Part shown: positions 8,574-17,684 of the stretch, piece by piece
Layout of the letters: each line of letters opens with the position of its first letter
How positions within the stretch are numbered: the stretch's first letter is position 1
Source of the DNA: Spirosoma profusum
Lineage (GTDB): Bacteria; Bacteroidota; Bacteroidia; Cytophagales; Spirosomataceae
Reading direction: 5' to 3'
DNA length: 64,000 nt
Assembly: GCF_014699005.1 (NCBI RefSeq)
Contig: NZ_JACWZY010000033.1
Coordinates: 1 to 64,000 of the forward strand
Position numbers and translations under genes: made by a program
The notes under the pieces: generated by a model
The model's database searches: none
What the model was told of the DNA's origin: nothing
Seen by the model: the letters and a program-made list of their open reading frames with translations, nothing else

Positions 8574-8725
8574 AGCCAACGGTTACCCGAAATGGGCTGT
8601 TAAGTGATTAGGTGAAACAAAATTAACTTCACCGAACCACGCTGCCCATGACTACTTTATAACTGGAGAATCTGGCTTGATAAGTAGTCGATTTCCCAAA
8701 CTAATTGGTGCTACGTTACCCAAGG

Positions 8726-8814
8726 AATAAAGAGCGAAAGCGTGAATGAGCGAATAGCCTGGTGGAAGTGTTCTGCCGAATGCTATTCGCTCATTCACGC
8801 TTTCGCTCTTTATT
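8726..8814. repeat. perfect 33-bp inverted repeat (family I), likely terminator of the polysaccharide locus
   Basis: Left arm 8726-8758 (begins AATAAAGAGCGAAAGCGTGA) and right arm 8782-8814 are exact complements around a 23-bp spacer. The element begins 7 bp beyond the stop codon of the WecA/TagO-like gene at 8822, so it could end that transcript. It belongs to the same family as the elements at 5302 and 30190 (units GAGCGAAA and GTGAATGA). Confidence 0.85.
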
Positions 8815-8821
8815 TTTGCAC

Positions 8822-10030
8822 CTAGAGGTATTCAACGATACGTTTCCCGGAGATGCCTTTCTGAAACTCCCGACGTAGTACAACCCGACGATGACGGGGG
8901 TGAGTACCTACGTATTTGATACGTAACTTAAGAGTGAAACTGACCAACATGTAGCAACCGAACAATCCCCCCAGAATAACTACAGACATCGTATTGGAGA
9001 TATTGCGGTGCAATAGCAGGAACAGTACCGTGTTAAACAGCGATACGCCACACAATATAGTAGTAGCTGCAGCGTGCGATAAACCACTGTCAAGCAGGAT
9101 GTGGTGCATATGATTCCGGTCGGCGTAGAAAGGCGATTTACCTGACAGAATGCGCACCAGAAAGACTCGCAACGTATCGAAAATAGGTACAATCAGAATC
9201 ACGATGGCAATGATAGGGGCATTAAAGAACGCCGTTGGCTCATACCGGTAAGATGCATTCAGGCTTACGAAACGGACCGCAAAAAAAGCCAGCATGAAGC
9301 CAATAATCAGGGAGCCAGTGTTACCCATGAAGATTTTACTCGTCTGCGAAAAATTAAATCGCAGGAAACCAATCAGAGCGCCAGCTAACGTAAATGCCAG
9401 ACAGGCCATCGTGAAATGATTGGTTAACAGAAACCACCCACCAAACGTAGCACTGGCAATCGTAGCAATACCCCCCGCCAGGCCGTCGATGCCGTCGATG
9501 AGATTAATGGCATTGGTTAAAGCAATGAAAATGAAACAGGTAAGAGCAGTACCTACCAACGGATTGATGTGATGAAAACCCAGAATACCGTATAAATAGT
9601 CGACCCGAAGATCACCGAAAAAGATCAGGATAATAGCCGCCAGAACCTGAAAGAGTATCTTCTTCGTGGGGTCGATACCTACTAAATCATCTTTGATACC
9701 GATGAAAAACAGGATAGTCATTCCCACAACCGATAAGTTTGTGCGGTAAATGTCAGTCTGGTCGATGCTGGGCCAGAGGAAATAGCCAATCAGGATGGCT
9801 GCAAAAATAGCGATACCCCCGAACGTTGGTGTAGGAGTGGTGTGAGATCGGCGCTCGCCCGTTTTTTCCATGAGCGACTTTAACGCCGAAATCTTGATAA
9901 CTACCGGAATCGAGACGACTGATACAAAACAGGCTACCAGAAAAGAAAGTATACACTGATATAGACCAAGTGTAAACAGGTCGTCGGCGAATTTATGCTG
10001 CAGGTAAGCGATAAATAAATCAATATTCAT
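8822..10030 (-). CDS. undecaprenyl-phosphate sugar-1-phosphate transferase (WecA/TagO/MraY family)
   Basis: This 402-aa polytopic inner-membrane enzyme transfers a HexNAc-1-phosphate (usually GlcNAc-1-P) from its UDP form to undecaprenyl phosphate, the first step of lipid-linked polysaccharide synthesis. Landmarks are PTFGGIAIF near 68-77, IKDDLVG near 112 (Mg-binding Asp pair), NLIDGIDGLAGG near 176-187, the MGNTGS loop and RNHMHH near 306, the His-rich signature of WecA/TagO rather than MraY. About ten membrane segments are visible. A C-terminal tail of about 30 residues is Arg-rich. It is the last gene of the - strand polysaccharide locus and probably initiates the repeat unit made by the upstream glycosyltransferases. 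Confidence 0.9.
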   Translation of the reverse strand: MNIDLFIAYLQHKFADDLFTLGLYQCILSFLVACFVSVVSIPVVIKISALKSLMEKTGERRSHTTPTPTFGGIAIFAAILIGYFLWPSIDQTDIYRTNLSVVGMTILFFIGIKDDLVGIDPTKKILFQVLAAIILIFFGDLRVDYLYGILGFHHINPLVGTALTCFIFIALTNAINLIDGIDGLAGGIATIASATFGGWFLLTNHFTMACLAFTLAGALIGFLRFNFSQTSKIFMGNTGSLIIGFMLAFFAVRFVSLNASYRYEPTAFFNAPIIAIVILIVPIFDTLRVFLVRILSGKSPFYADRNHMHHILLDSGLSHAAATTILCGVSLFNTVLFLLLHRNISNTMSVVILGGLFGCYMLVSFTLKLRIKYVGTHPRHRRVVLRREFQKGISGKRIVEYL

Positions 10031-10195
10031 GAGTCAGAACAGGTAATTGTGGGTGTTCTCACCAAAGGGCGTCTCAACGTAAGACGAGCGTTTTATTTAT
10101 TACAATACCATTGTACAGTTTCCAGCACGATGATAAGTAAAATTCTCAGTTTTATTCTAGCAAGCAACTGAAATTTGATTTAACGGCTTAACAAA

Positions 10196-10966
10196 TTATT
10201 TGTCAGACCAACCCGGTGGCTTACTAACGTATTGTTTTAGTTTGCGTAATGGCTTCAGCCAAATCGTAAAAAAGTAAGGTTTCAAGTCATTGTGTTTCCA
10301 GGCAAGCTGGTCATCCCGATTAGCCCGAAGTCGATTGAATAAACTGCTGTTACTGACCCCACCGTCTCGCATCACAATTGTAACTTCGTCCATGTAAGCA
10401 AGTTTGGCCTTATTTTTGTGAATAAATCGCAGGAGCAATTCATAGTCAGCTGCACTTTTCATGTCGGTTCGGAACAGACCATATTGCTCATACATCCATC
10501 GTTTCGCAAAAAACGATAAATGGCCGGGCATCCACCCCCACTTAAATGCATTGTCGGTATACCAACCCGAACGCCAGTAGCGTTTTAGTTTGCGGGTATC
10601 GTCCCGGTCAACGTAAAGCATATCGCCGTAAACGCCATCACTGCCCGTTCGTTCGAACGTAGCGACCATGTTTTCAATCACCCGGTTGTGCCGATAAAAA
10701 TCGTCGGCGTTCAGTAACCCAATCACCTCACCCGTAGCCATTCGGATGCCTTTATTCATGGCATCGTACAAACCTTTATCGGGTTCCGATACAAATCGCG
10801 CAACTTTCGTGCCGTACGACTGCACAATTTCCACTGTGCCATCGGTCGATTTTCCGTCAACGATAATGTACTCGATATCTGGATGTGTCTGGTTCACAAT
10901 CGATTCGATACAATCCCGAATGTGATCCGCTCCGTTGTAAACAACTGTAATAATAGAAACTTTCAC
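10196..10966 (-). CDS. glycosyltransferase family 2
   Basis: This 256-aa GT-A fold glycosyltransferase opens KVSIITVVYNGADHI, with the nucleotide-binding DGKSTDGT near 38 and the metal-binding LLNADD (DxD-type) near 92. A long upstream extension of the frame reads into the neighbouring acetyltransferase gene. The GTG at 10966 is chosen because it overlaps that gene's TGA stop in a GTGA arrangement, typical of translational coupling, and places the family's first beta-strand at the N-terminus. It resembles WcaA/SpsA-type transferases of polysaccharide loci. It is co-directional with the acetyltransferase and the GT2 at 11570; the sugar is unknown. Confidence 0.88.
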   Translation of the reverse strand: MKVSIITVVYNGADHIRDCIESIVNQTHPDIEYIIVDGKSTDGTVEIVQSYGTKVARFVSEPDKGLYDAMNKGIRMATGEVIGLLNADDFYRHNRVIENMVATFERTGSDGVYGDMLYVDRDDTRKLKRYWRSGWYTDNAFKWGWMPGHLSFFAKRWMYEQYGLFRTDMKSAADYELLLRFIHKNKAKLAYMDEVTIVMRDGGVSNSSLFNRLRANRDDQLAWKHNDLKPYFFTIWLKPLRKLKQYVSKPPGWSDK

Positions 10967-11619
10967 GTAGTAATGGTTCGTTGCCGGACCCAAACCGCCG
11001 GATTTCCCTGATAAACTCCATAAGCGTTCAGTGAGCGCGTAGCCACCGAATTCACCGCCAATACGGCGTGCGATTCGCAGGATACGCCCGCGCATACAAC
11101 CGATTTGGCTCCGATCCAGACGCCATCCGCTAACGTAATGGGTCGAGTTGTCAAATCAAATGTCGAACGGCGGTAGTCATGATTGCCCGTCAGTAGCATA
11201 CTGCCCTGCGACAGACACGTATTATCGCCAATGCTAACTTCGCTGAGGTTATCGATCCAAACCTGCTCGCCAATCCAGACGTAGTTACCGATACGTAGTA
11301 ACCACGGGTATTTAATATTGACCGCCGGTTTAATCATAACCCCGTTGCCAACCTTTGCGCCAAACAAACGTAGCACGGCCACTTTCAGCTTCACCGGAAT
11401 GGGCAGATACGTATTCAGAAAGAAAGCATTGACCAGAAACCAAAGCACAATTTTCGGGCGTGAGCCCGGATTGTACCAGCTGTTGTCAAATCGCGATAAA
11501 TCGGTTTTGCCCGGTACTTCCTGAACGGTTGGTTCGACGAACTGGGGCTGACCCGAGGCATCACGCTCGTTAGTCCTGATCGACTCGTTCGAGTTGGGCC
11601 GGTCGGAGGTCTTTTCCAT
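10963..11619 (-). CDS. WcaF-like O-acetyltransferase (left-handed beta-helix)
   Basis: This is a hexapeptide-repeat acyltransferase of the WcaF/colanic-acid type, transferring acetyl from acetyl-CoA to a sugar. The family core begins near KTDLSRFDNSWYNPG, followed by one or two hydrophobic helices and hexapeptide turns (GNGVMIKPA, IGNYVWIGE, IGDNTCLSQG), with catalytic His in TGNHDY. The first ATG that fits (11619) gives a 35-residue extension and a 50-bp overlap with the upstream GT2 gene; a later non-ATG start is possible. Its stop overlaps the GTG of the next glycosyltransferase. It probably acetylates the polysaccharide or its precursor. Confidence 0.85.
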   Translation of the reverse strand: MEKTSDRPNSNESIRTNERDASGQPQFVEPTVQEVPGKTDLSRFDNSWYNPGSRPKIVLWFLVNAFFLNTYLPIPVKLKVAVLRLFGAKVGNGVMIKPAVNIKYPWLLRIGNYVWIGEQVWIDNLSEVSIGDNTCLSQGSMLLTGNHDYRRSTFDLTTRPITLADGVWIGAKSVVCAGVSCESHAVLAVNSVATRSLNAYGVYQGNPAVWVRQRTITT

Positions 11620-12502
11620 ATTCCGTTCGGAAATAGTTGATAATGGCTTCTTTATCATCGCCAACTCTAAGCTTTACTTCCATGAGCTTGGCATCGACCA
11701 GAAAACGGTACCAGAGCGCCTGTAAAAAACACCAGACTAAACCCGCGCGCCCATCCAGAAAACCTAGCCGAATAAAGTAACGATAGAAAAAATAGATAAA
11801 CGGCCGGGTAAACAGCGGTGCCGATGCGTACTTTTCTTTTAAAAATCGAATTCGTTGCTCCTGCGTTCCAAATAAGCGGGGTTGTACTTTATCGGCCCGG
11901 TCGAAATGGTGGCGGTAGTTGAGCAGATTAACCATTTCCAGAATGGTGTAATGGTTATGCTTCTGGGTCCACCAGGTCAAATTATTCAGATTATGGTCAA
12001 CGATGTCGTTCGAAAACTGAATAGGTTCGCCTTTGGTCAGTTTGATGTGTTCATCGTGCCAGACCTGCTCGCAGAAACCATCTCCCCGGCGCCAGAGACG
12101 TAGCAGCCAGATAGGATAAAAACCACCGTGGCGCATCCACCGATTCAGAAAAAACACCCGACGTTTCACGTATACGCCACCTATATTCGCCGGTAAGCAC
12201 GCCAGCCGACTATTTATTTCAGCGGCCAATTCGGGCATTACGTATTCGTCAGCATCCATCCGCATTAACCAATCGGTCTCGAAAGGCGTGTTGGTAATGC
12301 CATAATTAAACTGCGTTGAGTAGTTCACCCAGGCATTCTGCACCACAACCGCTCCCAGTGACCGGGCAATCTCGACGGTACGATCGGTAGAGAACGAGTC
12401 GACAATGAAAATTTTATCAGTAAACGGAAGTAAACTCTGAATACAGCGCGTAATGTGTTTTTCCTCGTTATGAGTCAATATGATTACAGATACATCAGAC
12501 AT
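11570..12502 (-). CDS. glycosyltransferase family 2 (WaaE/KdtX-like)
   Basis: This 310-aa GT-A enzyme starts MSDVSVIILTHNEEKHI, with DSFSTDRTVEIA near 35 and RMDADEYV (DxD) near 83. The overall pattern, including the EQVWHDEH and SAPLFTRPF segments, matches WaaE-type beta-1,4-glucosyltransferases and their Bacteroidota relatives. It heads a three-gene overlapping unit with the WcaF-like acetyltransferase and the GT2 at 10196. Upstream lies a divergent esterase gene at 12641, so the 138-bp gap should hold promoters for both directions. Confidence 0.87.
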   Translation of the reverse strand: MSDVSVIILTHNEEKHITRCIQSLLPFTDKIFIVDSFSTDRTVEIARSLGAVVVQNAWVNYSTQFNYGITNTPFETDWLMRMDADEYVMPELAAEINSRLACLPANIGGVYVKRRVFFLNRWMRHGGFYPIWLLRLWRRGDGFCEQVWHDEHIKLTKGEPIQFSNDIVDHNLNNLTWWTQKHNHYTILEMVNLLNYRHHFDRADKVQPRLFGTQEQRIRFLKEKYASAPLFTRPFIYFFYRYFIRLGFLDGRAGLVWCFLQALWYRFLVDAKLMEVKLRVGDDKEAIINYFRTEYGKDLRPAQLERVDQD

Positions 12503-12579
12503 ACTTCATAGTAACTACTAGTTCACAAATCGCTGGAAGGCGTATCGGCAAATATGAAAAAAGGTACTACTTTTACTAT

Positions 12580-12587
12580 TACCTTTG
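12580..12587 (+). promoter_or_regulatory. possible -7 box of the esterase gene
   Basis: TACCTTTG matches the Bacteroidota -7 consensus TAnnTTTG, 53 bp upstream of the ATG at 12641. No TTTG is found 19 bp upstream, so this is a half-match only. Confidence 0.35.
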
Positions 12588-12640
12588 TTGAACATTTTGT
12601 CGACGCAATATTATAACTTTTTTTATAGGCGGCAAAGCTA

Positions 12641-14623
12641 ATGAAGCAACTTTACGCAAGTCTTATATTGTTTTTGTACTATTTCTCAGCTAATGCACAA
12701 CTTACTTTCGAGCAGGCACCCCGTAACCTCCAACTCTATCCACGTAATGAAATAAATCAGGCTGAAGTCGTAATAAGCGGTAAAATAACGGAGTTGGGCT
12801 ATACCAAAATCGCGGTGCAGGTGCTACGTGAAGGTGTTCTTACCAGCATGGTTAGCCAGACCCTTGCGGCTGCCGCCAATGATGCTACGTTTCGTCTGGC
12901 TTCGATCATAAAAGCTGAACCCGCCGAATATACATTTCGAGTTTTCCTATACAAAAATGCTGATTCAACGCTTTTTACAACCCGTGAGCGGATTGTCTGT
13001 GGCGATATTTACGTGATTCATGGTCAATCGAATGCGCTGGCAGCTGCTGGGCTGGAGACGTTATACTCGACTAATTTCGATGATAAATACCTGCGTAACT
13101 GCACCTATCCATTCGGGGTTTCGGTAGGTGATATCCCGGCTTTTATGAGCTGGTATCCTGCAAAAACTCCTTTTGGTAGTGTAGGGGGCTTCGGCCTGAC
13201 TATCCAGCGGCTGATTCTGCAAACGCATGGCATCCCAACCTGTATGATCAACGGGGCTCAGGGAGGAACCGGCATCGCAGACCTGGCGTTTCGTGAAGCC
13301 CATAATCATGCTAGCTTAAACACTTTTTATGGTCGATTACTTTACCGAACTCAATGGGCAGCTAACCCTAAAGCTGTAAAAGCCATTATCTGGAAACAGG
13401 GCGAAGAAGATGCCGGTATGGGTGTACCAGGCTATGATGCGAAATTCGCGACGCTTTACAATCAGTTTCGGGATGATTACGGCGATTGTCGCATTTATGT
13501 CGGCCAGATTAATATAATGTCGATTGATACGGGCGCTTCGTTACTACGTGACTTTCAGCGTCGAACCAAATATCTGTTCAAAAATGTTGAAACCATAGCC
13601 ACCATTGGAACACCAGGTTTTGATGGAGTTCACTACGACGGCTATGGGAATCAACAGGTGGCATTTGAACAGTTTCGGCAGATAAGCCGCGATATATATG
13701 GTTCGAACGATACGCTCCAAATTAATTCGCCGGACATAAAAAAAGCATTTTATAATACCCGAAAAGATTCCATTTCGCTGGTTTTCGACGATCAGATGCA
13801 AATGGTCTGGAAAGCCGATACCACTTTTCATAGCTCTTCAACAGGTGACGTCGTTACGCGCCAGCAGAAAGATTTCTTTTATCTGGACCAGCAACCCGAT
13901 TGGGTAACGGGGGGCGTAGCACATAGTAATCGAATTGTGCTAGGGCTAAAGCAACCCGCTTCGGCGAAAACGCTACGTTACCTGCCCGATTATTTTGCTG
14001 ATATGGCCTCGACTTTTTACGATGGACCAACGCTCAAAAACACGCGCGGTATGCGGGCTTTCTCGTTCGATAACGTACCGATTGCCGATGCCATTGAGCC
14101 CGTTGCACTGGCTGCCAGACCCCTTGAGGATCTACAGATTCAGTTGAACTGGACGCCATCGGCCAACGCACAAACGCAGGTGCTGGAGCGTGCTGACGGA
14201 ACGGAGACAGAGTTTAAGCCGATTGCTTCTCTAAATGGCACGGTAAATACGTTTATCGATACGTTGCTGCCCGACCCATTTGGTACGTATTACTATCGGC
14301 TACGTGCCTTTAGTACTACGTCGGAATCGCTGTACAGCAACGTAGTGAACGCCCGTCCGTTTGCTGATGATTTAACACCTGGTGTTAGATTATACCCTAA
14401 TCCGATTGGGGCAAATCGCGTCGTGAATCTGGTGGCCTATGAAATGACGTTTACGAAATTTATCCTCTACGATATTACGGGAAGGATAGTAAAAAGCTGG
14501 CAGGGAACGGCCCGTACTACGTTGTCTCTCTCCTTAGACGGTCTTCAAAGCGGTACGTATATAGCCAGAGTGCAAACGGCTTCTGGTCAGATAATCAGTC
14601 AGAAAGTGTCTGTTCTGGATTGA
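12641..14623 (+). CDS. secreted sialate O-acetylesterase-like SGNH hydrolase with T9SS sorting domain
   Basis: This 660-aa protein has a signal peptide at 1-19 (ends ANAQ). An SGNH/sialate-acetylesterase-like domain at about 110-360 shows GQSNA (nucleophile Ser), GAQGGTG, WKQGEEDAG in place of the usual WxQGE, and DGVHYDGYG (Asp/His). A fibronectin-like region follows at about 485-575, then a type A T9SS sorting domain at about 580-660 (RLYPNP, LYDITGRIV, LQSGTYIARV). It is predicted to be exported by the type IX system and to remove ester groups from a glycan. Encoded within a locus with O-acetyltransferases, it may trim the cell's own polysaccharide (inference). Confidence 0.82.
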   Translation: MKQLYASLILFLYYFSANAQLTFEQAPRNLQLYPRNEINQAEVVISGKITELGYTKIAVQVLREGVLTSMVSQTLAAAANDATFRLASIIKAEPAEYTFRVFLYKNADSTLFTTRERIVCGDIYVIHGQSNALAAAGLETLYSTNFDDKYLRNCTYPFGVSVGDIPAFMSWYPAKTPFGSVGGFGLTIQRLILQTHGIPTCMINGAQGGTGIADLAFREAHNHASLNTFYGRLLYRTQWAANPKAVKAIIWKQGEEDAGMGVPGYDAKFATLYNQFRDDYGDCRIYVGQINIMSIDTGASLLRDFQRRTKYLFKNVETIATIGTPGFDGVHYDGYGNQQVAFEQFRQISRDIYGSNDTLQINSPDIKKAFYNTRKDSISLVFDDQMQMVWKADTTFHSSSTGDVVTRQQKDFFYLDQQPDWVTGGVAHSNRIVLGLKQPASAKTLRYLPDYFADMASTFYDGPTLKNTRGMRAFSFDNVPIADAIEPVALAARPLEDLQIQLNWTPSANAQTQVLERADGTETEFKPIASLNGTVNTFIDTLLPDPFGTYYYRLRAFSTTSESLYSNVVNARPFADDLTPGVRLYPNPIGANRVVNLVAYEMTFTKFILYDITGRIVKSWQGTARTTLSLSLDGLQSGTYIARVQTASGQIISQKVSVLD

Positions 14624-14652
14624 GTCAGGCACTGGCTTTCGGCAGGAATGCG

Positions 14653-14660
14653 TAGTTTTG
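14653..14660 (+). promoter_or_regulatory. -7 promoter box upstream of the formyltransferase
   Basis: TAGTTTTG matches TAnnTTTG and lies 24 bp before the ATG at 14685, which would give a very short leader. No good TTTG lies 19 bp upstream. Confidence 0.45.
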
Positions 14661-14684
14661 CGCCTTTAACAGTCTTGATCAATT

Positions 14685-15449
14685 ATGCGCCTTGTGATTC
14701 TTACGCAGGATGACCCGTTCTACCTCGCCCGGAATATTGATTATTTACTAAAAAAACTACCCCCCTATGCAGAAGTCGTAGCAACGGTTGTTTTCGACGT
14801 ATCGCCGTTTGGAAAGCGGGAAGGTTTTTTTGAAAAGATGAAGAAAACCTACGACATTTTTGGGATGGGTTTTTTTATGCGCTATGGATTCAAATTTGTC
14901 GCGTCCAAATTAGATAGCCGCAACAACGTTCGGAAGGTACTTACCGACCGAAACATTCCACTCATTCAGTTAGAAGGGGGAATTAACAAAGAAGAAAATC
15001 TGGCAAAAATCAGGGAGTATAAACCCGATTTGCTTGTTTCGATAGCTGGTAATCAGATATTTAAGCAGAAGCTATTAGATGTCGCTACGTATGGGTGCAT
15101 CAACCTGCATACGGCTTTGCTCCCCAAATATCGCGGTCTGATGCCATCATTCTGGGTGCTACGTCATAACGAAACGCATACGGGTGTGTCGGTATTTTTT
15201 GTGGACGAAGGCATCGACAGTGGCCCCATTCTGGTACAGAACAAATTGGCCATCGGTAATATGAGTCAGGCCGAATTGATTGACGTAACGAAGAAAATGG
15301 GCATGGATGCCATTCTGGAATCCATCGAAAAAATTCATTCGGGAAAATACGAACTTATTGAGAATGACGCGTCCCAGATGACGTATTACACCTTCCCGAC
15401 CCGCGAGGACGTAAAAGCATTCCGGGCTGCCGGTAAACGATTTTATTGA
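14685..15449 (+). CDS. formyltransferase family protein (sugar N-formyltransferase-like)
   Basis: This 254-aa enzyme belongs to the methionyl-tRNA/GART formyltransferase superfamily. Catalytic triad candidates are Asn in SIAGNQIF (near 122), His in NLHTALLPKYRG (near 141) and Asp in DEGIDSGPI (near 176); HxxLLPxxRG is the family signature. It lacks the C-terminal domain of Fmt and lies in a polysaccharide locus, so N-formylation of an amino sugar using 10-formyl-THF is the likely role rather than tRNA modification. A DegT aminotransferase at 33160 could supply the amino group. The downstream deacetylase is separated only by an inverted repeat. Confidence 0.8.
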   Translation: MRLVILTQDDPFYLARNIDYLLKKLPPYAEVVATVVFDVSPFGKREGFFEKMKKTYDIFGMGFFMRYGFKFVASKLDSRNNVRKVLTDRNIPLIQLEGGINKEENLAKIREYKPDLLVSIAGNQIFKQKLLDVATYGCINLHTALLPKYRGLMPSFWVLRHNETHTGVSVFFVDEGIDSGPILVQNKLAIGNMSQAELIDVTKKMGMDAILESIEKIHSGKYELIENDASQMTYYTFPTREDVKAFRAAGKRFY

Positions 15450-15550
15450 TGAATAATGCGCAATGAATAATGAATAATGGCTTAGGAGCCGTTTTAACTA
15501 CCTCCATTGACTATTATTCATTATCCATTGTTCATTATCCATTATTCATT
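15447..15550. repeat. inverted repeat filling the formyltransferase-deacetylase gap (family II)
   Basis: Arms made of ATGAATAATG-type units (left about 15448-15480, right about 15511-15550) face each other across about 30 bp. The left arm begins inside the TGA stop of the formyltransferase and the right arm ends about 5 bp before the deacetylase ATG. Confidence 0.75.
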
Positions 15551-15554
15551 TATA

Positions 15555-16409
15555 ATGAACATCCTGACATTTGATATTGAAGAATGGTTTCACATTCTGG
15601 ATAATACGTCTACCCGTACCGAGGCTGAATGGAGTCGGTACGAAACCCGGATTTATCAGAATATGGACCAGATTTTCCAGCTTCTGGACGAAACCAACAG
15701 CCGCGCTACGTTCTTCTGCCTGGGCTGGGTGGCCGATAAGCACCCCGACGTAATTCGGCGAATCGATGCGGCTGGTTACGAAATCGCTACACACTCATAT
15801 GCACACCAGTTAGCCTATGAGCAAACGCCCGCTGAATTTCAGGCTGATTTGGAGCGTTCAATCAAGCATTTGCAGGATTTGACGGGTAAAAAAGTTCGGG
15901 CGTATCGGGCACCCGGTTTTTCGATCAAAGCTTACAATCGCTGGGTATTCCCGATCCTGATTGAGAATGGTATCGAGATTGATTGCTCTGTATTTTCGGC
16001 TCGTCGGTCGCACGGGGGCGATGCGTCGCTGGGTATGTTTGAGCCGGGCTATCTGGACGTAAATGGTACGTTGCTGAAAGAATTTCCCATCAATACAGCC
16101 GCTGTTTTCGGGCAGGACCTCATTTTCTCAGGCGGAGGCTATTTTCGATTGTTCCCTTATCCGCTTATCAAGCGACTCACCAATCGCTCGAAGTACGTCA
16201 TGACGTACTTTCACCCGCGCGATTTCGACGCCGATCAACCTATGATTCCCGGCCTGAGTCGGGTACGTCAGTTTAAATCGTATTACGGTTTGCGTGGTTG
16301 CTGGCCCAAGCTTAAGCATTTATTACAGGAATTTCCGTTCATCGACCTGGCCGAAGCCGACCAGCAAGTTGACTGGCAGAACGTAGCAAGGAAAGTTGTT
16401 GAGTTGTAA
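15555..16409 (+). CDS. polysaccharide deacetylase (NodB homology, XrtA-locus type)
   Basis: This 284-aa predicted carbohydrate esterase family 4 enzyme removes N-acetyl groups from a glycan. ATG 15555 gives MNILTFDIEEWF; the longer frame from 15507 reads through the inverted repeat and is rejected. Motifs are TFDIEEW (catalytic and metal Asp), HSYAHQ (metal-binding His pair) near 82, RAPGFS near 123 and YFHPRDFD near 215. The C-terminal half resembles DUF3473 of deacetylases in exopolysaccharide loci. No signal peptide is present, so it acts in the cytoplasm or on lipid-linked intermediates. Confidence 0.88.
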   Translation: MNILTFDIEEWFHILDNTSTRTEAEWSRYETRIYQNMDQIFQLLDETNSRATFFCLGWVADKHPDVIRRIDAAGYEIATHSYAHQLAYEQTPAEFQADLERSIKHLQDLTGKKVRAYRAPGFSIKAYNRWVFPILIENGIEIDCSVFSARRSHGGDASLGMFEPGYLDVNGTLLKEFPINTAAVFGQDLIFSGGGYFRLFPYPLIKRLTNRSKYVMTYFHPRDFDADQPMIPGLSRVRQFKSYYGLRGCWPKLKHLLQEFPFIDLAEADQQVDWQNVARKVVEL

Positions 16410-16481
16410 AGCCAAGATTTATAGTTACATAGTTCTATAACTTGAACCTGTTTAAGCTTTTGAAAGGAGGCCTAAGTAAGC

Positions 16482-16505
16482 GCTTCGTCAGAATGACAAA
16501 AACTC
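16482..16505. repeat. degenerate half of a family III repeat
   Basis: GCTTCGTCAGAATGACAAAAA between two convergent genes matches the right arm of the family III elements at 23794, 54575 and 58637, but no left arm is recognisable. It is probably a decayed copy. Confidence 0.5.
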
Positions 16506-16515
16506 GAATATAATT

Positions 16516-17664
16516 TCACGCCTTCACAACCTTTGCATACTCGTCGAGCAGCCGTTTGGCAACAATGTCGATGTCGTATTGGGCTTTTAGCAACGTAGTG
16601 GCGTTCTGGCTAGTTTGCCGACGTAGCGCATCGTTCCCCAGCATGTTTTCCAGACCGGCCCGGACTCCTGCGGGCGTTAATTCCACGAGTTCTGCGGCTT
16701 TATGCTCACGTATCGTTTCACCGAAACCGACCCGGTCTGAGACTAGTGCAGGCGTACCGGCCGCCATCGCTTCCAACACCGCCATCGAAAAACCTTCGGA
16801 GTAGGAGGGAAGCGTAAACAAATCAGCATCGGCGAGCGCTGCCTTTTTATCGTCGCCCGTCAGCATACCGACCAGCTTCACCGAATCGCCGAGTTGATTC
16901 TGGGCAATAAACTGACGTACCGTTTCTTCATAACCATCGTCGGAGCCAGCCAACGCTAGCATAGCGTTCGGATGGTCGCGTACGTAGTCCCGAAAGCCGG
17001 GTAAAAGCAAGTCCAACCCTTTTTTTACGTTCAGCCGACTCATAAACAGCACCAGCTTTTTGTCGGAGGGAAAATTGAATTTCGCCCGGAACGTACCATG
17101 AGGGGGTAGTTTAGCAAAATCGCTCATTTTCACCCCGTTCGGAATAATTACTACGTTGGGATGCTGAAAACCCAGGTAACGTAGTACATCTTCCCGTTCG
17201 TCGGTGTTGTTGATCTGGACAAGATCGGCCCGGCGCAGGTAGGTTTTCTGGGCCAATGTATCCATCAGCCGTTTTTTCCAGTTGTTGTGCGCATATACCC
17301 AGCGGTCCAGCACCCCGTGAATGGTAATGACTTTCGCTACGTTACGGTCAATCATGAACGGGGCCAACGTACCAAAATGCCATAACCCGTGGCAATGCAC
17401 AATGTCGTATTCGTGGATATGTTTTTTCAGGAATTGGTATAATTCCAGGGAAAACTCCCGGAAATAGTTACTGATGGGCGTGGTACGTTTGCAGAGAATC
17501 AGCCGGGCACCCTCGGGAACTGTATACGGTTTTTCGTTGCGCGAAATCGGACTCAGAATATCAACCTGATGCCCCAGACGTAGCGCGACCTGAGCGTGAT
17601 CGAAGATAATTTTTGGGGGGCCGCCGGTTTCCCAACTGTAGGCGCAGATGTTTAAAATTCGCAT
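16516..17664 (-). CDS. glycosyltransferase family 4
   Basis: This 382-aa GT-B retaining glycosyltransferase has an N-terminal Rossmann domain (MRILNICAYSWETGGPP) and a C-terminal donor-binding domain with FMSRLNVKKGLD near 207 and the E-x7-E motif in SEGFSMAVLEAMAAG near 290. It is a soluble or peripheral cytoplasmic enzyme adding one sugar to the lipid-linked unit. The next upstream gene (17685, also GT4) ends 20 bp before it, so the two form an operon. Donor and linkage are unknown. Confidence 0.88.
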   Translation of the reverse strand: MRILNICAYSWETGGPPKIIFDHAQVALRLGHQVDILSPISRNEKPYTVPEGARLILCKRTTPISNYFREFSLELYQFLKKHIHEYDIVHCHGLWHFGTLAPFMIDRNVAKVITIHGVLDRWVYAHNNWKKRLMDTLAQKTYLRRADLVQINNTDEREDVLRYLGFQHPNVVIIPNGVKMSDFAKLPPHGTFRAKFNFPSDKKLVLFMSRLNVKKGLDLLLPGFRDYVRDHPNAMLALAGSDDGYEETVRQFIAQNQLGDSVKLVGMLTGDDKKAALADADLFTLPSYSEGFSMAVLEAMAAGTPALVSDRVGFGETIREHKAAELVELTPAGVRAGLENMLGNDALRRQTSQNATTLLKAQYDIDIVAKRLLDEYAKVVKA

Positions 17665-17684
17665 AGATAAGGCGAAATAACCGC

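Noticed and set aside
8811..8818. TATTTTTG resembling a promoter box
   Set aside because: It lies in the flank of a hairpin and no + strand gene follows it.
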